A stretch of 64,000 nt of DNA, taken from positions 1,054,001-1,118,000 of the forward strand of contig NZ_FNNP01000001.1 of the NCBI RefSeq assembly GCF_900106805.1, given 5' to 3'. Source of the DNA: Ruegeria halocynthiae (GTDB lineage: Bacteria > Pseudomonadota > Alphaproteobacteria > Rhodobacterales > Rhodobacteraceae). Shown in pieces: positions 1-9,347 of the stretch; position 1 is the first letter of the stretch; every line of letters starts with the position of its first letter. Under the pieces are notes generated by a model, which saw nothing but the letters and a program-made list of their open reading frames with translations, did not search any database and was not told where the DNA came from. Position numbers and translations under genes: made by a program.

Positions 1-369
1 CTGGTCATCGGTGCGGTGCAGGTCGCGGACCACTTCGGCGATCGAGATCAGATCACCCGAATTGATCTTTTGTTCATATTCCTGCGCCCGGCGCGACCAC
101 ATGGCGCGTTTGACCTTGGCCTTACCCTTCAGGGTTTTCATTGCCTGGCTGATCACATCGGGCGAGCTGAGCGAACGCAGACCGGATTCGGTTGCTTTGT
201 TGGTCGGCACACGCAGTGTCATCTTGTCTTTTTCAAAGGAGATCACGAACAGCTCAAGCGAGAAGCCAGCGACTTCCTGCTCTTCGATCGATACGATCTG
301 TCCTACGCCATGCGCCGGGTAGACAACATAATCGTTCGGGCGGAACTCAAGCTTTTTCGATTTCGACAT
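1..369 (-). CDS. carD: CarD/CdnL family transcriptional regulator (3' end cut off)
   Basis: The window holds the first 123 codons; the stop lies beyond base 1. The protein opens MSKSKKLEFRPNDYVVYPAH and continues into VGQIVSIEEQEVAG, the Tudor-like RNA polymerase interaction domain of CarD/CdnL proteins. The helical DNA-binding part begins around residue 75 (SPDVISQAMKTL). Known members bind the RNAP beta subunit and stabilise open complexes at many promoters, including rRNA promoters. The ATG at 367-369 is the only sensible start. It lies downstream of fdxA on the same strand, an order familiar from Rhodobacterales, but the 285-base gap leaves room for its own promoter. Family assignment is secure; target promoters cannot be inferred. 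Confidence 0.93.
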   Translation of the reverse strand, partial: MSKSKKLEFRPNDYVVYPAHGVGQIVSIEEQEVAGFSLELFVISFEKDKMTLRVPTNKATESGLRSLSSPDVISQAMKTLKGKAKVKRAMWSRRAQEYEQKINSGDLISIAEVVRDLHRTDDQ

Positions 370-654
370 TCAGATTCTTCCTTGGTTATGAGACCGGGTT
401 ACGAAACGACAAAACACACCATCCGCGGCCTGGATCGGCCCCGTCAGGTGGCTGCGTTTTCACAAAGTTAGAACTCCAAAGCGAGCATACTTACGGAGCA
501 AATCCCAATCTCAGTCATCATTCAGGTAGTGAGTATATCACAAAATTGCGACACTCAAAAGCCCGCCCCCTTGTAGTCAATGAAATATCTATCCAATTCA
601 AAGATATACACGGGTAGGCTGGATCGGGAATATGCTGGGGATCAACCGAATCGC

Positions 655-993
655 TCAGCCGCCCTCGCCTGGCGCTTCCGAGAAATACTTCTCCATTTTA
701 CCTTCTTCGCCGTCGCGTTCCTCGGCATCGGGCAGAGGGTCTTTCTTGGTCACGATCACCGGCCACTGCTCCGAGAACTTGCGGTTGAACTCGACCCACT
801 GCTCCATTCCTGGCTCAGTATCCGGACGAATGGCGTCGGCGGGGCATTCAGGTTCGCACACGCCGCAGTCGATGCATTCATCGGGATGGATAACCAGAGT
901 GTTCTCACCTTCATAAAAACAATCCACCGGGCACACCTCGACACAATCGGTGTATTTGCAGGCGATGCAGTTTTCGGTGACGACATAGGTCAT
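655..993 (-). CDS. fdxA: 7Fe ferredoxin FdxA
   Basis: A 112-residue ferredoxin of the Azotobacter FdI type. The N-terminal half carries C9, C12, C17, C21, C25, C40, C43, C46 and C50. By family alignment C9, C17 and C50 bind a [3Fe-4S] cluster, C21, C40, C43 and C46 bind a [4Fe-4S] cluster, and C12 and C25 are free. The C-terminal half is acidic ([16 protein letters not shown]), as in FdxA. It acts as a cytoplasmic low-potential electron carrier; the partner is unknown. It starts at ATG 991-993 and lies 66 bases downstream of the S4-protein gene on the same strand, so co-transcription is plausible. Confidence 0.95.
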   Translation of the reverse strand: MTYVVTENCIACKYTDCVEVCPVDCFYEGENTLVIHPDECIDCGVCEPECPADAIRPDTEPGMEQWVEFNRKFSEQWPVIVTKKDPLPDAEERDGEEGKMEKYFSEAPGEGG

Positions 994-1059
994 GGTTGGA
1001 ATCCCGTTTGCGGTTTGGGCGTCTAGCTAGTTCAGTCTGGCCCTCTCTTCAAGATGGGA

Positions 1060-1431
1060 TCAGTCATCTTGCTTGCGAGAAAGATCAAGCGCGCGGCGAT
1101 ATTTCTTGGTTGGACGACCTTTTCCTTCGAATCCCGGATTTCTGGGCGGGGCGTCCTGCTTTTCGGTCATATCGAAGTACAGTGTTTGCGCCTCTGGTGC
1201 CGGGCCTCTGCGATCACCCAGTTTTTCGATCCTTACTACCCGGACAATCCGCCCCTGCGGAAAGGTCAGAACATCACCGGGGCTCACCGCTTGCGCCGGT
1301 TTCAGGACCCGGCTTGCATTTAACCGGACATGGCCGCCACTCACTTGCTTGGCGGCCAGGCTGCGGGTCTTGAAGAACCGCGCCTGCCACAGCCATTTGT
1401 CGATTCGCAGCTTGGCCTGAGCCTCGGTCAT
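1060..1431 (-). CDS. S4-domain RNA-binding protein, Hsp15-like
   Basis: A 123-residue protein with an S4 RNA-binding fold at about residues 7-60 (LRIDKWLWQARFFKTRSLAA, then SGGHVRLNASRVLKP) and a basic tail (TKKYRRALDLSRKQDD). This is the architecture of Hsp15/HslR, which in E. coli binds free 50S subunits carrying a stalled nascent chain. The start is ATG 1429-1431, six bases after the helicase stop codon, so the two genes are almost certainly co-transcribed. That pairing suggests a shared RNA or ribosome-related role. Family assignment is firm, but the exact ribosomal function is inferred from E. coli. Confidence 0.9.
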   Translation of the reverse strand: MTEAQAKLRIDKWLWQARFFKTRSLAAKQVSGGHVRLNASRVLKPAQAVSPGDVLTFPQGRIVRVVRIEKLGDRRGPAPEAQTLYFDMTEKQDAPPRNPGFEGKGRPTKKYRRALDLSRKQDD

Positions 1432-1437
1432 CGAGAC

Positions 1438-4251
1438 TCAGTTGCCATCCTTCAGACCCATCAGCGCTGCGGCGAATGGGTTATCAGGATCGATGGCCTT
1501 TTCCTTCTTAGGAGGGCGCGACGAGAAGCTCTTGGCGCCCTGAGGCTTGCCACCCTTCTTGCCCTGCGGCTTGCGACCGTCCTGAGGTTTGCCGCGCGGC
1601 TTACCTTTGCCCTGCCCCTGCTCGCGGCGCGGGCCACGGTTTTGCTGGCGCTGACGGCCCCAGGTGAAGGTGTAGAATACCTCGACCTCAGGCTCATCCG
1701 ATGCGGGTTCCGTGGCAGGAGCCTCGGCTACCGCCTCGGTGCTTTCGGTGGCCTCGGCTGGCGCCTCGGTGGTTGCGCTGACCTCTTCCGGTGTGACCTC
1801 TGGTACTGAGGGGGTTTCTTCGCCGGTTGGTTGCTCCTCCGCCTCGGCTGCAGGTTGCTCCACGGGGGCCGCTTTGACCTTTTCCCGCTCGCCGCGTTCA
1901 GCCTTGTAGCCGAGACCTTGCATCAGGTCGGCGAACTGATCCAGCGTCATGCCAGTGATCGAGAGCATATCGGGCTTGGCCTCAAAGCCACCCCGGCTGT
2001 CTTCAGCGCGCAACATATCGGCCAGACGTTCCAGCATATCGATCCGGATCGAGCGTTCGCCCGCGTCACGGTAGCCACACATGGTGTCATAGCCCTGCGG
2101 CGCATCCTTGGCGACAGGCACAGTGACCAATCCCGGAGGCGGTGCGTCGGGGAACTCCTGCAGACCGCTGGAGAGGGCCCACAACACCAATCGCAGGCGC
2201 GTCGGAGCAGGTTTCAGAAGCAGCGGCATGAAGATGGTGAATTGGCCAAAGCGGATGCCATGCTTGCGCAGCGCGCCACGGGCGTCCTGATCCAGATCCT
2301 TGACCTCTTGCGCAATCTGCGCGCGGGGCAGCACACCCAGCGCCTCGACCATGCGGAATGCAAAACCCTTTGCAAGGCCCGTCAATTCCTCGTCGCGCGA
2401 CAAGTTCAGCAGCGGTTCAAACAGCGCAGCCACTTTGCGGTCGATGAAATGCTGCAGACGGCGCTGCACTTTCTGTTCGACGTCCGGACCTGCGGCCTCA
2501 TCCACAAAAACCTCGACCATAGGCTTGAGCGAATCTGCCCCGGCAACCAGTTTGCCGACAGCGTATTCGCCCCACATCAGGCCACCCTGATCAGTGAAAT
2601 CAATTTCGGTATCGGGCGCATTGTAGAAGCGGTCGGCACGCAGATGGAATTGCGGCGCGAGTGCTTGCAAAGAGGCCGATTTCAAAGCTTTCGCCTCGGT
2701 TCCCTGCGCGCTTTTGTCCGGTGTGAACCGGAACCCTTCCAGACGACCGACGAATTCGCCTTCGACGGTCACTTCACCCTTGTCATTTACTTCGGCCAAA
2801 AGGGCCTCCTTCTGTTTGAGCCGGCGCAGCAACACTGACGTGCGCCGGTCCACAAATCGTTGGGTCAAACGATCGTGAAGAGCGTCTGACAGCCTGTCTT
2901 CTACAGTGCGTGTTTCCTCACGCCAATGGGATTCGTCACGCACCCATCCGTTTCGTTGCGCAACATATGTCCAAGTGCGAATATATGCCAACCTTTTGGA
3001 GAGCGCATCAATATCCCCATCCGTACGGTCGATTCGGCGGATTTGCTGCGCCATGAAGTCATCTGGGATCGATCCGCGTTCGTGCAGGTGGCCATAGATC
3101 ACCTCAAGCAAACTGGCATGTTCGGCATGGCTGATACCGCGAAAATCGGGGATTCGACAGACATCCCACAGCAATCGGACGGATGGGCCGTCACTGGCGC
3201 GCGCCATGACTTCCGTGACCTGCGACAGAGATTTTAGCGCGTTCAGATCGTCGGCTGGCCGCGCCTTTACGAGATGTTCATTGTCTGGACCGACCTCAAG
3301 CGAGTCGATCAGCGCATCGATAGAGCCAAACCGCAAAGCAGCATTCCGCCAGTTCAGCTTTTTCATCGGCGTAAAGCGGCTGTCCATGATCGCTTGCGCC
3401 ACGCCATCATCCAGCGGTGGTGCCTCGCCGGTGACGCCAAAGGTGCCGTCGGACATGCCGCGCCCTGCCCGGCCTGCGATTTGGGCCAGTTCGTTGGGCG
3501 CTAATGGACGCATTCGGCGTCCGTCGAATTTGGAAAGAGATGAGAAAGCCACATGGTTCACATCAAGGTTCAGCCCCATACCGATGGCATCCGTCGCAAC
3601 CAGATAATCAACCTCACCGTTCTGGTAGAGGTCGACCTGCGCATTCCTCGTGCGTGGGCTAAGAGCACCCATGACCACAGCCGCCCCACCTTTTTGACGG
3701 CGGAGCAACTCGGCAATGGCATAGACGTTTTCAACCGAAAATCCGACGATCGCACTACGCGCCGGCATCCGGCTGATCTTTTTGCTTCCGGAGTAAACCA
3801 GTTGAGACATCCGCTCGCGCCGAACAAACTGAGCCTCAGGGACAAGCGCAGCAATTGTACCACGCACAGTATCGGCCCCCAGAAACAGCGTCTCGTTTGT
3901 ACCACGCGCGCGCAGCAGACGGTCTGTAAACACATGGCCCCGCTCGGGGTCAGCGCAGAGCTGTATCTCGTCAATTGCGACAAAGTCCGCGCCCAAGGCT
4001 TCGGGCATCGCTTCAACAGTGCAGACCCAATATTTTGTGCGGGGTGGCACGATCCGCTCTTCACCTGTCACCAGTGCAACGACCGAGGGGCCGCGAATGG
4101 CGACAATCTTGTCATAGACCTCGCGTGCAAGCAGCCGTAACGGCAGCCCAATGACACCGGTTCGGTACCCCAGCATACGTTCGATCGCGTAATGGGTTTT
4201 GCCTGTATTCGTTGGGCCAAGTACAGCCACGATTCGGGATGACCCGCTCAC
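1438..4251 (-). CDS. SUV3-like DExH RNA helicase with long low-complexity tail
   Basis: A 937-residue superfamily 2 helicase. Walker A is GPTNTGKT (residues 12-19), motif II is DEIQ (94-97) and motif VI is QIAGRAGRG (258-266). The core resembles the mitochondrial SUV3 / alphaproteobacterial DEAD/DEAH group. A conserved helical C-terminal part follows to about residue 760, then an Ala/Glu/Pro-rich acidic stretch (about 770-855) and a tail rich in Arg, Lys, Gly and Gln (about 860-925) that looks disordered and RNA-binding. The start is GTG at 4249-4251, because the Walker A motif follows directly. It precedes the S4 gene by six bases. A role in RNA unwinding or turnover is inferred from the family; the bacterial substrate is not known to me. 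Confidence 0.9.
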   Translation of the reverse strand: MSGSSRIVAVLGPTNTGKTHYAIERMLGYRTGVIGLPLRLLAREVYDKIVAIRGPSVVALVTGEERIVPPRTKYWVCTVEAMPEALGADFVAIDEIQLCADPERGHVFTDRLLRARGTNETLFLGADTVRGTIAALVPEAQFVRRERMSQLVYSGSKKISRMPARSAIVGFSVENVYAIAELLRRQKGGAAVVMGALSPRTRNAQVDLYQNGEVDYLVATDAIGMGLNLDVNHVAFSSLSKFDGRRMRPLAPNELAQIAGRAGRGMSDGTFGVTGEAPPLDDGVAQAIMDSRFTPMKKLNWRNAALRFGSIDALIDSLEVGPDNEHLVKARPADDLNALKSLSQVTEVMARASDGPSVRLLWDVCRIPDFRGISHAEHASLLEVIYGHLHERGSIPDDFMAQQIRRIDRTDGDIDALSKRLAYIRTWTYVAQRNGWVRDESHWREETRTVEDRLSDALHDRLTQRFVDRRTSVLLRRLKQKEALLAEVNDKGEVTVEGEFVGRLEGFRFTPDKSAQGTEAKALKSASLQALAPQFHLRADRFYNAPDTEIDFTDQGGLMWGEYAVGKLVAGADSLKPMVEVFVDEAAGPDVEQKVQRRLQHFIDRKVAALFEPLLNLSRDEELTGLAKGFAFRMVEALGVLPRAQIAQEVKDLDQDARGALRKHGIRFGQFTIFMPLLLKPAPTRLRLVLWALSSGLQEFPDAPPPGLVTVPVAKDAPQGYDTMCGYRDAGERSIRIDMLERLADMLRAEDSRGGFEAKPDMLSITGMTLDQFADLMQGLGYKAERGEREKVKAAPVEQPAAEAEEQPTGEETPSVPEVTPEEVSATTEAPAEATESTEAVAEAPATEPASDEPEVEVFYTFTWGRQRQQNRGPRREQGQGKGKPRGKPQDGRKPQGKKGGKPQGAKSFSSRPPKKEKAIDPDNPFAAALMGLKDGN

Positions 4252-4274
4252 CTTTGCCCCCTGCGCCCTGAGAC

Positions 4275-4844
4275 TTACAGCGCCTTGCCTTCAACCTGAG
4301 GCTTCAGCCGATTCACGGCATTGGTTACTTCTTCGTGATGGGGATGTATAGCCAGTGCGCGCGAATAGGCTTCGAACGCCTGTTCGGGCTTGCCCACAAT
4401 CTCGAAGATCAGTCCAAGACCGTAAATAGCTTCGTAGTTGTTGGGGTTTAAGGTCAAGGCGTGCTCAAGATCAGCAGCGGCCAGACCAAACCGTTCTACA
4501 CCGAAAAAGGCCGATGCACGCACATGCCAGCCTTCGGCAAAGTCAGGGGCATGATCGGTAAGCGCCGTCAAGTGATCCAGCGCGGCTTTGACATCCCCGT
4601 CATTCAGCGCTTCTCGCCCCCGCTCCAACAGCAAATCAGCAGATGCTGAACCTGACAGAGACCACAGCGCCTGCAATTGCCGGTCCAGGCCGACGGCCTG
4701 CTCGGGTGTTGCTTGCGCCAGTTGCTCAAGCAGTGAGGCCTCGTCCCTTAAATCCGCCTGTTGCGCAAAACAACTGGTGGAAAACATGACTATCGCTGCA
4801 AATGCCGCAACGGTACCTTTGAGATTGTTGATTGCAATACCCAT
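4275..4844 (-). CDS. Exported TPR-repeat protein
   Basis: A 189-residue protein starting at ATG 4842-4844. A longer in-frame start exists upstream, but the signal peptide begins here (MGIAINNLKGTVAAFAAIVM, cleavage probably after CFA). The mature part contains two to three tetratricopeptide repeats, for example ALDHLTALTDHAPDFAEGWH and HALTLNPNNYEAIYGLGLIF. TPR repeats are protein-binding scaffolds, so a periplasmic interaction role is likely but the partner is unknown. It lies 23 bases upstream of the helicase on the same strand and is divergent from the SCP2 gene, 69 bases away. Confidence 0.85.
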   Translation of the reverse strand: MGIAINNLKGTVAAFAAIVMFSTSCFAQQADLRDEASLLEQLAQATPEQAVGLDRQLQALWSLSGSASADLLLERGREALNDGDVKAALDHLTALTDHAPDFAEGWHVRASAFFGVERFGLAAADLEHALTLNPNNYEAIYGLGLIFEIVGKPEQAFEAYSRALAIHPHHEEVTNAVNRLKPQVEGKAL

Positions 4845-4913
4845 AACAATGGTCAGTGTAGCGTTGCGACCGGGGAAGTCCATTCACGGCGCATGAACAA
4901 TATGAGGAAGACC

Positions 4914-5204
4914 ATGAGCGATATTCTGGAAAAAGCCGCGGCGGCATTGAATGAGAAACTGTCGGGCGGTGATTTCGACGCGTCAGCAAAATTTGCCATC
5001 GCCGATCTGGGCTCTATCGTTCTGGATGCAAGCGGTGCGCGCGTCAGCGACGAAGACGCTGATGTAACCCTCAGCGCCGATGCAGATACGTTCGAACAAA
5101 TCCTCAGCGGTGACCTGAACCCGACCGGTGCGTTCATGTCGGGTAAGCTGAGTGTGGATGGAGACATGGGTATTGCCATGAAACTTGCTTCGGTGTTGGC
5201 CTGA
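4914..5204 (+). CDS. SCP2 sterol-binding domain protein
   Basis: A 96-residue protein made of a single SCP2-like lipid-binding domain (FAIADLGSIVLDASGARVS, ending KLSVDGDMGIAMKLASVLA). Such small proteins are common in alphaproteobacteria and probably bind hydrophobic ligands; the ligand is unknown. I chose ATG 4914-4916 because a good ribosome binding site (AGGAAG) sits just before it; other in-frame ATGs upstream are less well placed. Its TGA overlaps the ATG of the downstream hydrolase (TGATG at 5202-5206), which implies translational coupling. Confidence 0.87.
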   Translation: MSDILEKAAAALNEKLSGGDFDASAKFAIADLGSIVLDASGARVSDEDADVTLSADADTFEQILSGDLNPTGAFMSGKLSVDGDMGIAMKLASVLA

Positions 5205-6181
5205 TGGAGTTCTCGCCGGCCCCCTTTTTTGAAGACGTGGCCGGCGGCCCTGCCGGTGGTTCGGCCCATTGGCTGACCACTCAGGACGGCAAACGCATTC
5301 GCATCGCGCATTGGCTGCCCGAAGGCGATGCGCACGGTACAGTGATGCTGTTCCCCGGTCGCACCGAATACATCGAGAAATACGGCAACGCGGCCAAAGA
5401 GTTCGTAAGCCGCAGTTTTGCGAGCCTTTCCGTCGACTGGCGTGGCCAGGGGTTGGCGGATCGTCTACTGCCGGATGTGCGTATCGGGCATGTCGAACGT
5501 TTCACAGATTATCAGCATGATGTCCGTGCCACATTGGATCTGGCACGGCAACTAAACCTACCCAAGCCTTGGTACGTAATAGGCCATTCAATGGGTGGAG
5601 CCATTGGAATGCGCGCTGTACTGGAAGGCGCTGATTTTGCCGCTTCCGCCTTCACCGGGCCGATGTGGGGGATCTACTTTTCTCCGATCATGAAACCGCT
5701 CAGCCAGTTGACCGCGTATTGGGGCCCGCGTCTTGGGTTAGGTGAAAAAACACCCCCAACGACCTCACTGGACAGCTACGTGCTCTCGCAACCTTTCGAG
5801 GGAAACGTGCTGACCCGTGATCGCGACATGTACCAGATGATGCGGGATCAACTGGTCGCGCACCCTGAACTGGCGTTGGGCGCCCCTTCGACGATCTGGC
5901 TGCGCGAGGCGCTGGATGAGTGTACCTGGCTGATGGAGCAGACCGCGCCTGATAACCCAACCTTGACCTTCCTTGGCAGTCACGAACAGATTGTGGACCG
6001 TAAGGCGATCCGTGCCCGTATGGCGAACTGGCCTAGCGGTACATTGGTCGAGATTCCCGATGGTGAGCACGAAGTCCTGATGGAAGCGCCCGAGGTTCGT
6101 GGACCAGTTTTTGATCAACTGGCAGCCCATTTCCTCACAGCTCAGATCTTATCCGAAAAAGAGACCGTGATGTCGAGCTGA
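5204..6181 (+). CDS. Alpha/beta hydrolase (lysophospholipase-like)
   Basis: A 325-residue alpha/beta-fold hydrolase. The nucleophile elbow is GHSMGG with Ser129, the oxyanion region is FPGRTEYIEKYG (50-61), and the His is probably in PDGEHEVLMEAP near residue 287. The sequence resembles PldB-type lysophospholipases or monoacylglycerol lipases (hydrolase_4 family). It has no clear signal peptide, so it is probably cytoplasmic or membrane-associated. It is translationally coupled to the SCP2 lipid-binding protein, which fits a lipid substrate, but that is inference. The true ester substrate cannot be told from sequence. Confidence 0.88.
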   Translation: MEFSPAPFFEDVAGGPAGGSAHWLTTQDGKRIRIAHWLPEGDAHGTVMLFPGRTEYIEKYGNAAKEFVSRSFASLSVDWRGQGLADRLLPDVRIGHVERFTDYQHDVRATLDLARQLNLPKPWYVIGHSMGGAIGMRAVLEGADFAASAFTGPMWGIYFSPIMKPLSQLTAYWGPRLGLGEKTPPTTSLDSYVLSQPFEGNVLTRDRDMYQMMRDQLVAHPELALGAPSTIWLREALDECTWLMEQTAPDNPTLTFLGSHEQIVDRKAIRARMANWPSGTLVEIPDGEHEVLMEAPEVRGPVFDQLAAHFLTAQILSEKETVMSS

Positions 6182-6254
6182 TCCAGACAGTTTGCTTGTG
6201 ATCCAGATGCGCCGCGCCTAAATGTTTGCCAACACAGTTTATTCGAGGTGATCC

Positions 6255-8075
6255 ATGCGCGACCTTCCCTTTCCCGTCCGTGACGCAAATGCTGGCGGCG
6301 GTGCCGATGATCTGGGCAACCTGCCGGAATGGGATTTGACGGATCTCTATGCCTCCGAAGACGCGCCCGAACTGTCCCGCGATCTTGACTGGCTGGAAGG
6401 TGAATGCGCGTCTTTTGCCGCGGATTATGCGGGCAAACTGGCCGAACTGGATGCCGCGGGTCTGCGGACCTGTGTACAACGCAACGAAAAGATCAACGCC
6501 ATCGCCGGGCGGATCATGTCCTTTGCAGGATTGCGTTATTACCAACTAACCACAGACGCGGACCGTGCCAAATTCCTGTCGGACATGCAGGAGAAGATCA
6601 CCGTTTTTACGACTCCGCTGGTCTTCTTCACGCTGGAACTAAATCGCATTGATGATGACGCGCTGACCGCGCATTTCGCAGCCAATGCCGATCTGGCAAG
6701 GTACGAGCCCGTCTTCCGTCGCGTCCGCGCGATGAAGCCCTATCAGCTGTCTGATGAGCTGGAAAAGTTTCTGCACGACCTCGGCGTTGTTGGTGACGCA
6801 TGGGAACGCCTGTTCGACGAGACCATCGCGGGCCTGACATTCACTGTCGACGGCGAAGAACTGAATATCGAAGGCGTCCTGAACCTGTTGACCGAACAGG
6901 ATCGCACCAAGCGTGAAGCCGCCGCGCATGAACTAGCGACCGTTTTCCAGAGCAACATCAAGACCTTCGCCCGCGTTCATAACACGCAAGCCAAGGAAAA
7001 AGAGATCGTCGATCGTTGGCGTAATATGCCGACCGCTCAAACCGGTCGCCACCTGTCGAACGACGTTGAGCCTGGGGTGGTCGAAGCCCTGCGCGAGGCG
7101 GTCGTGGCCGCCTATCCCAAGCTGAGCCACCGGTATTACGAGCTGAAACGCAAATGGCTGGGCCTCGATGTGATGCAGGTCTGGGACCGCAACGCGCCGT
7201 TGCCGATGGAAGACACCCGCATCGTTGATTGGTCCGAGGCTGAGAAGACAGTGATGGATGCTTACAACGCCTTCGATCCTCGCATGGGTGAAATCGCAGC
7301 ACCCTTCTTCTCAAAAGGTTGGATCGACGCGGCCGTGAAACCCGGCAAAGCACCCGGTGCTTTTGCCCATCCCACCGTAACCGAAGTCCATCCATACGTG
7401 ATGCTCAACTACCTGGGCAAACCACGCGACGTGATGACCCTGGCCCACGAGCTTGGCCACGGCGTGCATCAGGTACTGGCTGCCGATCAGGGCGAGATGC
7501 TGTCATCGACCCCGTTGACCTTGGCCGAAACAGCCTCGGTCTTTGGTGAAATGCTGACCTTCCGTAAAATGCTGGATCAGGCTGAGACACCTGAGCAGCG
7601 CAAGGTACTGCTGGCAGGCAAAGTCGAGGACATGATCAACACGGTCGTTCGCCAGATCGCGTTCTATGACTTCGAGTGCAAACTGCACGCCGCCCGCCGC
7701 GAAGGCGAACTGACCCCGGATGACATCAACGCACTGTGGATGAGCGTTCAGGCCGAAAGCCTTGGCCCCGCATTCGAATTCATGGACGGGTATGAAACCT
7801 TCTGGGCCTATATACCCCACTTCGTCCACTCGCCCTTCTACGTTTACGCTTATGCCTTTGGTGATGGCCTCGTGAATGCGCTGTATTCGGTCTATGAAAG
7901 CGGTGCGAACGGGTTCGAAGACAAGTATTTCGAAATGCTGCGCGCCGGTGGTTCCAAGCACCACAAGGAACTTTTGGAACCATTCGGGTTGGATGCCAGC
8001 GATCCGGAATTCTGGGCCAAAGGCCTGTCGATGATCTCAGGCTTCATCGACGAGTTGGAAGCGATGGAAAGCTAA
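6255..8075 (+). CDS. pepF: Oligoendopeptidase F (M3 family)
   Basis: A 606-residue zinc metallopeptidase of the M3/M3B family. The zinc site is HELGH at residues 398-402, followed by the downstream glutamate region LAETASVFGEML that supplies the third ligand. The N-terminal PepF-type helical domain is complete. These cytoplasmic enzymes cut oligopeptides of roughly 7-17 residues. The start is ATG 6255-6257 with CGAGGTG just upstream. It lies 73 bases after the hydrolase gene and ends at a strong hairpin terminator. Full length and all motifs intact. Confidence 0.95.
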   Translation: MRDLPFPVRDANAGGGADDLGNLPEWDLTDLYASEDAPELSRDLDWLEGECASFAADYAGKLAELDAAGLRTCVQRNEKINAIAGRIMSFAGLRYYQLTTDADRAKFLSDMQEKITVFTTPLVFFTLELNRIDDDALTAHFAANADLARYEPVFRRVRAMKPYQLSDELEKFLHDLGVVGDAWERLFDETIAGLTFTVDGEELNIEGVLNLLTEQDRTKREAAAHELATVFQSNIKTFARVHNTQAKEKEIVDRWRNMPTAQTGRHLSNDVEPGVVEALREAVVAAYPKLSHRYYELKRKWLGLDVMQVWDRNAPLPMEDTRIVDWSEAEKTVMDAYNAFDPRMGEIAAPFFSKGWIDAAVKPGKAPGAFAHPTVTEVHPYVMLNYLGKPRDVMTLAHELGHGVHQVLAADQGEMLSSTPLTLAETASVFGEMLTFRKMLDQAETPEQRKVLLAGKVEDMINTVVRQIAFYDFECKLHAARREGELTPDDINALWMSVQAESLGPAFEFMDGYETFWAYIPHFVHSPFYVYAYAFGDGLVNALYSVYESGANGFEDKYFEMLRAGGSKHHKELLEPFGLDASDPEFWAKGLSMISGFIDELEAMES

Positions 8076-8081
8076 AGTTGA

Positions 8082-8111
8082 GAGGCAGCCTGTTCAGGCT
8101 GCCTCATTTTT
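8082..8111 (+). terminator. Rho-independent terminator after pepF
   Basis: Perfect 9-bp stem GAGGCAGCC / GGCTGCCTC with loop TGTTCA, followed by ATTTTT. It starts six bases after the pepF stop. It also overlaps the end of the convergent DMT transporter gene, so it may stop transcription from both sides. Confidence 0.88.
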
Positions 8112-9000
8112 CTTTGGTTGATTTCATCGTCGTCACGAAAATGGCCGTCACGATCAACACTGCGCCGACGATCGCAAGCGGTGTGATCGATGCGCCCAGA
8201 AAAAGTGCCGAGTTGACAAAGGTAAACACAACAGAGCCGGCGAATAGCAGCGTCGCCGTCAATGTCGACACACGCGCGGCGGCTTCATACCAAAGATAGT
8301 AGGCAAGCGCGGTCGGCAAAACGCCCAAAAGGATCAAGAAGATCACATCATTTGCGGTTGGTATCTGGAACGAGAAAGCCGCCAGCGGCACCAGTAAAAC
8401 ACCCGAACACAAAAAGATGCCAAACAGGAAGTTCAGCCTTTCGGCGGTGGTTTCCGACGACTGCATCGCGCGGCTGCTGGAAATCAGGAACACCGCCCAG
8501 CTGAGCCCCGCCCCGATTTCCATCAGATCGCCCAGCAGGGGCTCTCCCCCGCCTTGAAAATCCCGATAGACGGTCAGAAACACACCAAGGATCGCCAGTA
8601 GCGTCGCCAGTACATCGGTACGGCCAACAGTGGTATCCGCGAAGAAATATAGGAATATCAACACGAAGAACGGCGCGGTATTCTCAAGCACCATCGCATT
8701 CGCGGCGCCAGTATGTTCCAGGCCTATGTGGAACAGGATATAGTTCACCACCGTCGACAATACCGCCAGCCGGAAATTCCAATCTCTGTGCTGGACCGAG
8801 ACCCGCGCGCCCATCACCCGCAACATGCAGTAGATCGCAAATGCGGCTATGAACAAGCGCGACACGGCAATCTGTAACCCGCCCAGATCGCTGGTCAGGT
8901 ACCGCACGATGACACTGTGCGTGCCCCACAAAAACGCGGCCAGAAAGCCAAGGAACAGACCATTTTGCAGCACTGATGTCTTCTGCGATTGATCCTGCAC
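8104..9000 (-). CDS. EamA/DMT family transporter
   Basis: A 298-residue integral membrane protein with about ten hydrophobic segments arranged as two EamA repeats (first from FLGFLAAFLWGTHSVIVRYL, second from EIGAGLSWAVFLISSSRAM). Family members export metabolites, amino acids or nucleotide derivatives; the substrate here is unknown. The start codon is GTG 8998-9000 and no in-frame ATG is available nearby. The gene lies 21 bases downstream of the zinc-finger gene on the same strand and converges on pepF across a shared terminator. Confidence 0.88.
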   Translation of the reverse strand: MQDQSQKTSVLQNGLFLGFLAAFLWGTHSVIVRYLTSDLGGLQIAVSRLFIAAFAIYCMLRVMGARVSVQHRDWNFRLAVLSTVVNYILFHIGLEHTGAANAMVLENTAPFFVLIFLYFFADTTVGRTDVLATLLAILGVFLTVYRDFQGGGEPLLGDLMEIGAGLSWAVFLISSSRAMQSSETTAERLNFLFGIFLCSGVLLVPLAAFSFQIPTANDVIFLILLGVLPTALAYYLWYEAAARVSTLTATLLFAGSVVFTFVNSALFLGASITPLAIVGAVLIVTAIFVTTMKSTKEK

Positions 9001-9021
9001 CAGTTGTCCCTGCCCCTCGTG

Positions 9022-9291
9022 CTATTTCAACTGACTGTCCTTCGAGCCGCGCCGATTGATACCGCCGCGGGTCTTGAAGCTGCTGTCGCGGTCTTGCTGA
9101 CACTCCAAACACAGCTTTACACCCGGCAAGGCAAGGCGGCGTTTCTCTGGGATCGGCTCTTCGCATTCAACGCAATGGGTCAGGCTTTCACCTACTGGAC
9201 GCTTTTGCGCCCGCATCCGTGCCAACTCGTCCGAGATTGACGCTTCAATCTGTTCACTCACCGCGCCGTCGCGCGCCCAACCGCCCGCCAT
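9022..9291 (-). CDS. DksA/TraR-type C4 zinc-finger protein
   Basis: An 89-residue protein with a four-cysteine zinc finger (CVECEEPIPEKRRLALPG, then CLECQ) typical of the DksA/TraR C-terminal domain. It lacks the long coiled coil of true DksA and resembles short YbiI-like proteins. It may bind RNA polymerase, but that is uncertain for this short form. I chose ATG 9289-9291 because GAGGGTG lies just upstream; a longer in-frame GTG start at 9318 has no such site. Confidence 0.85.
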   Translation of the reverse strand: MAGGWARDGAVSEQIEASISDELARMRAQKRPVGESLTHCVECEEPIPEKRRLALPGVKLCLECQQDRDSSFKTRGGINRRGSKDSQLK

Positions 9292-9347
9292 TGCACCCTC
9301 CTGATCCGGTCTGTGCAAGTTAATCGAGACACGGTAGTCGTGGCAAG

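Noticed and set aside
1831..2838. 335-residue plus-strand open frame inside the helicase
   Set aside because: Antisense shadow of GC-rich coding DNA; His/Arg/Gln-rich and without motifs.
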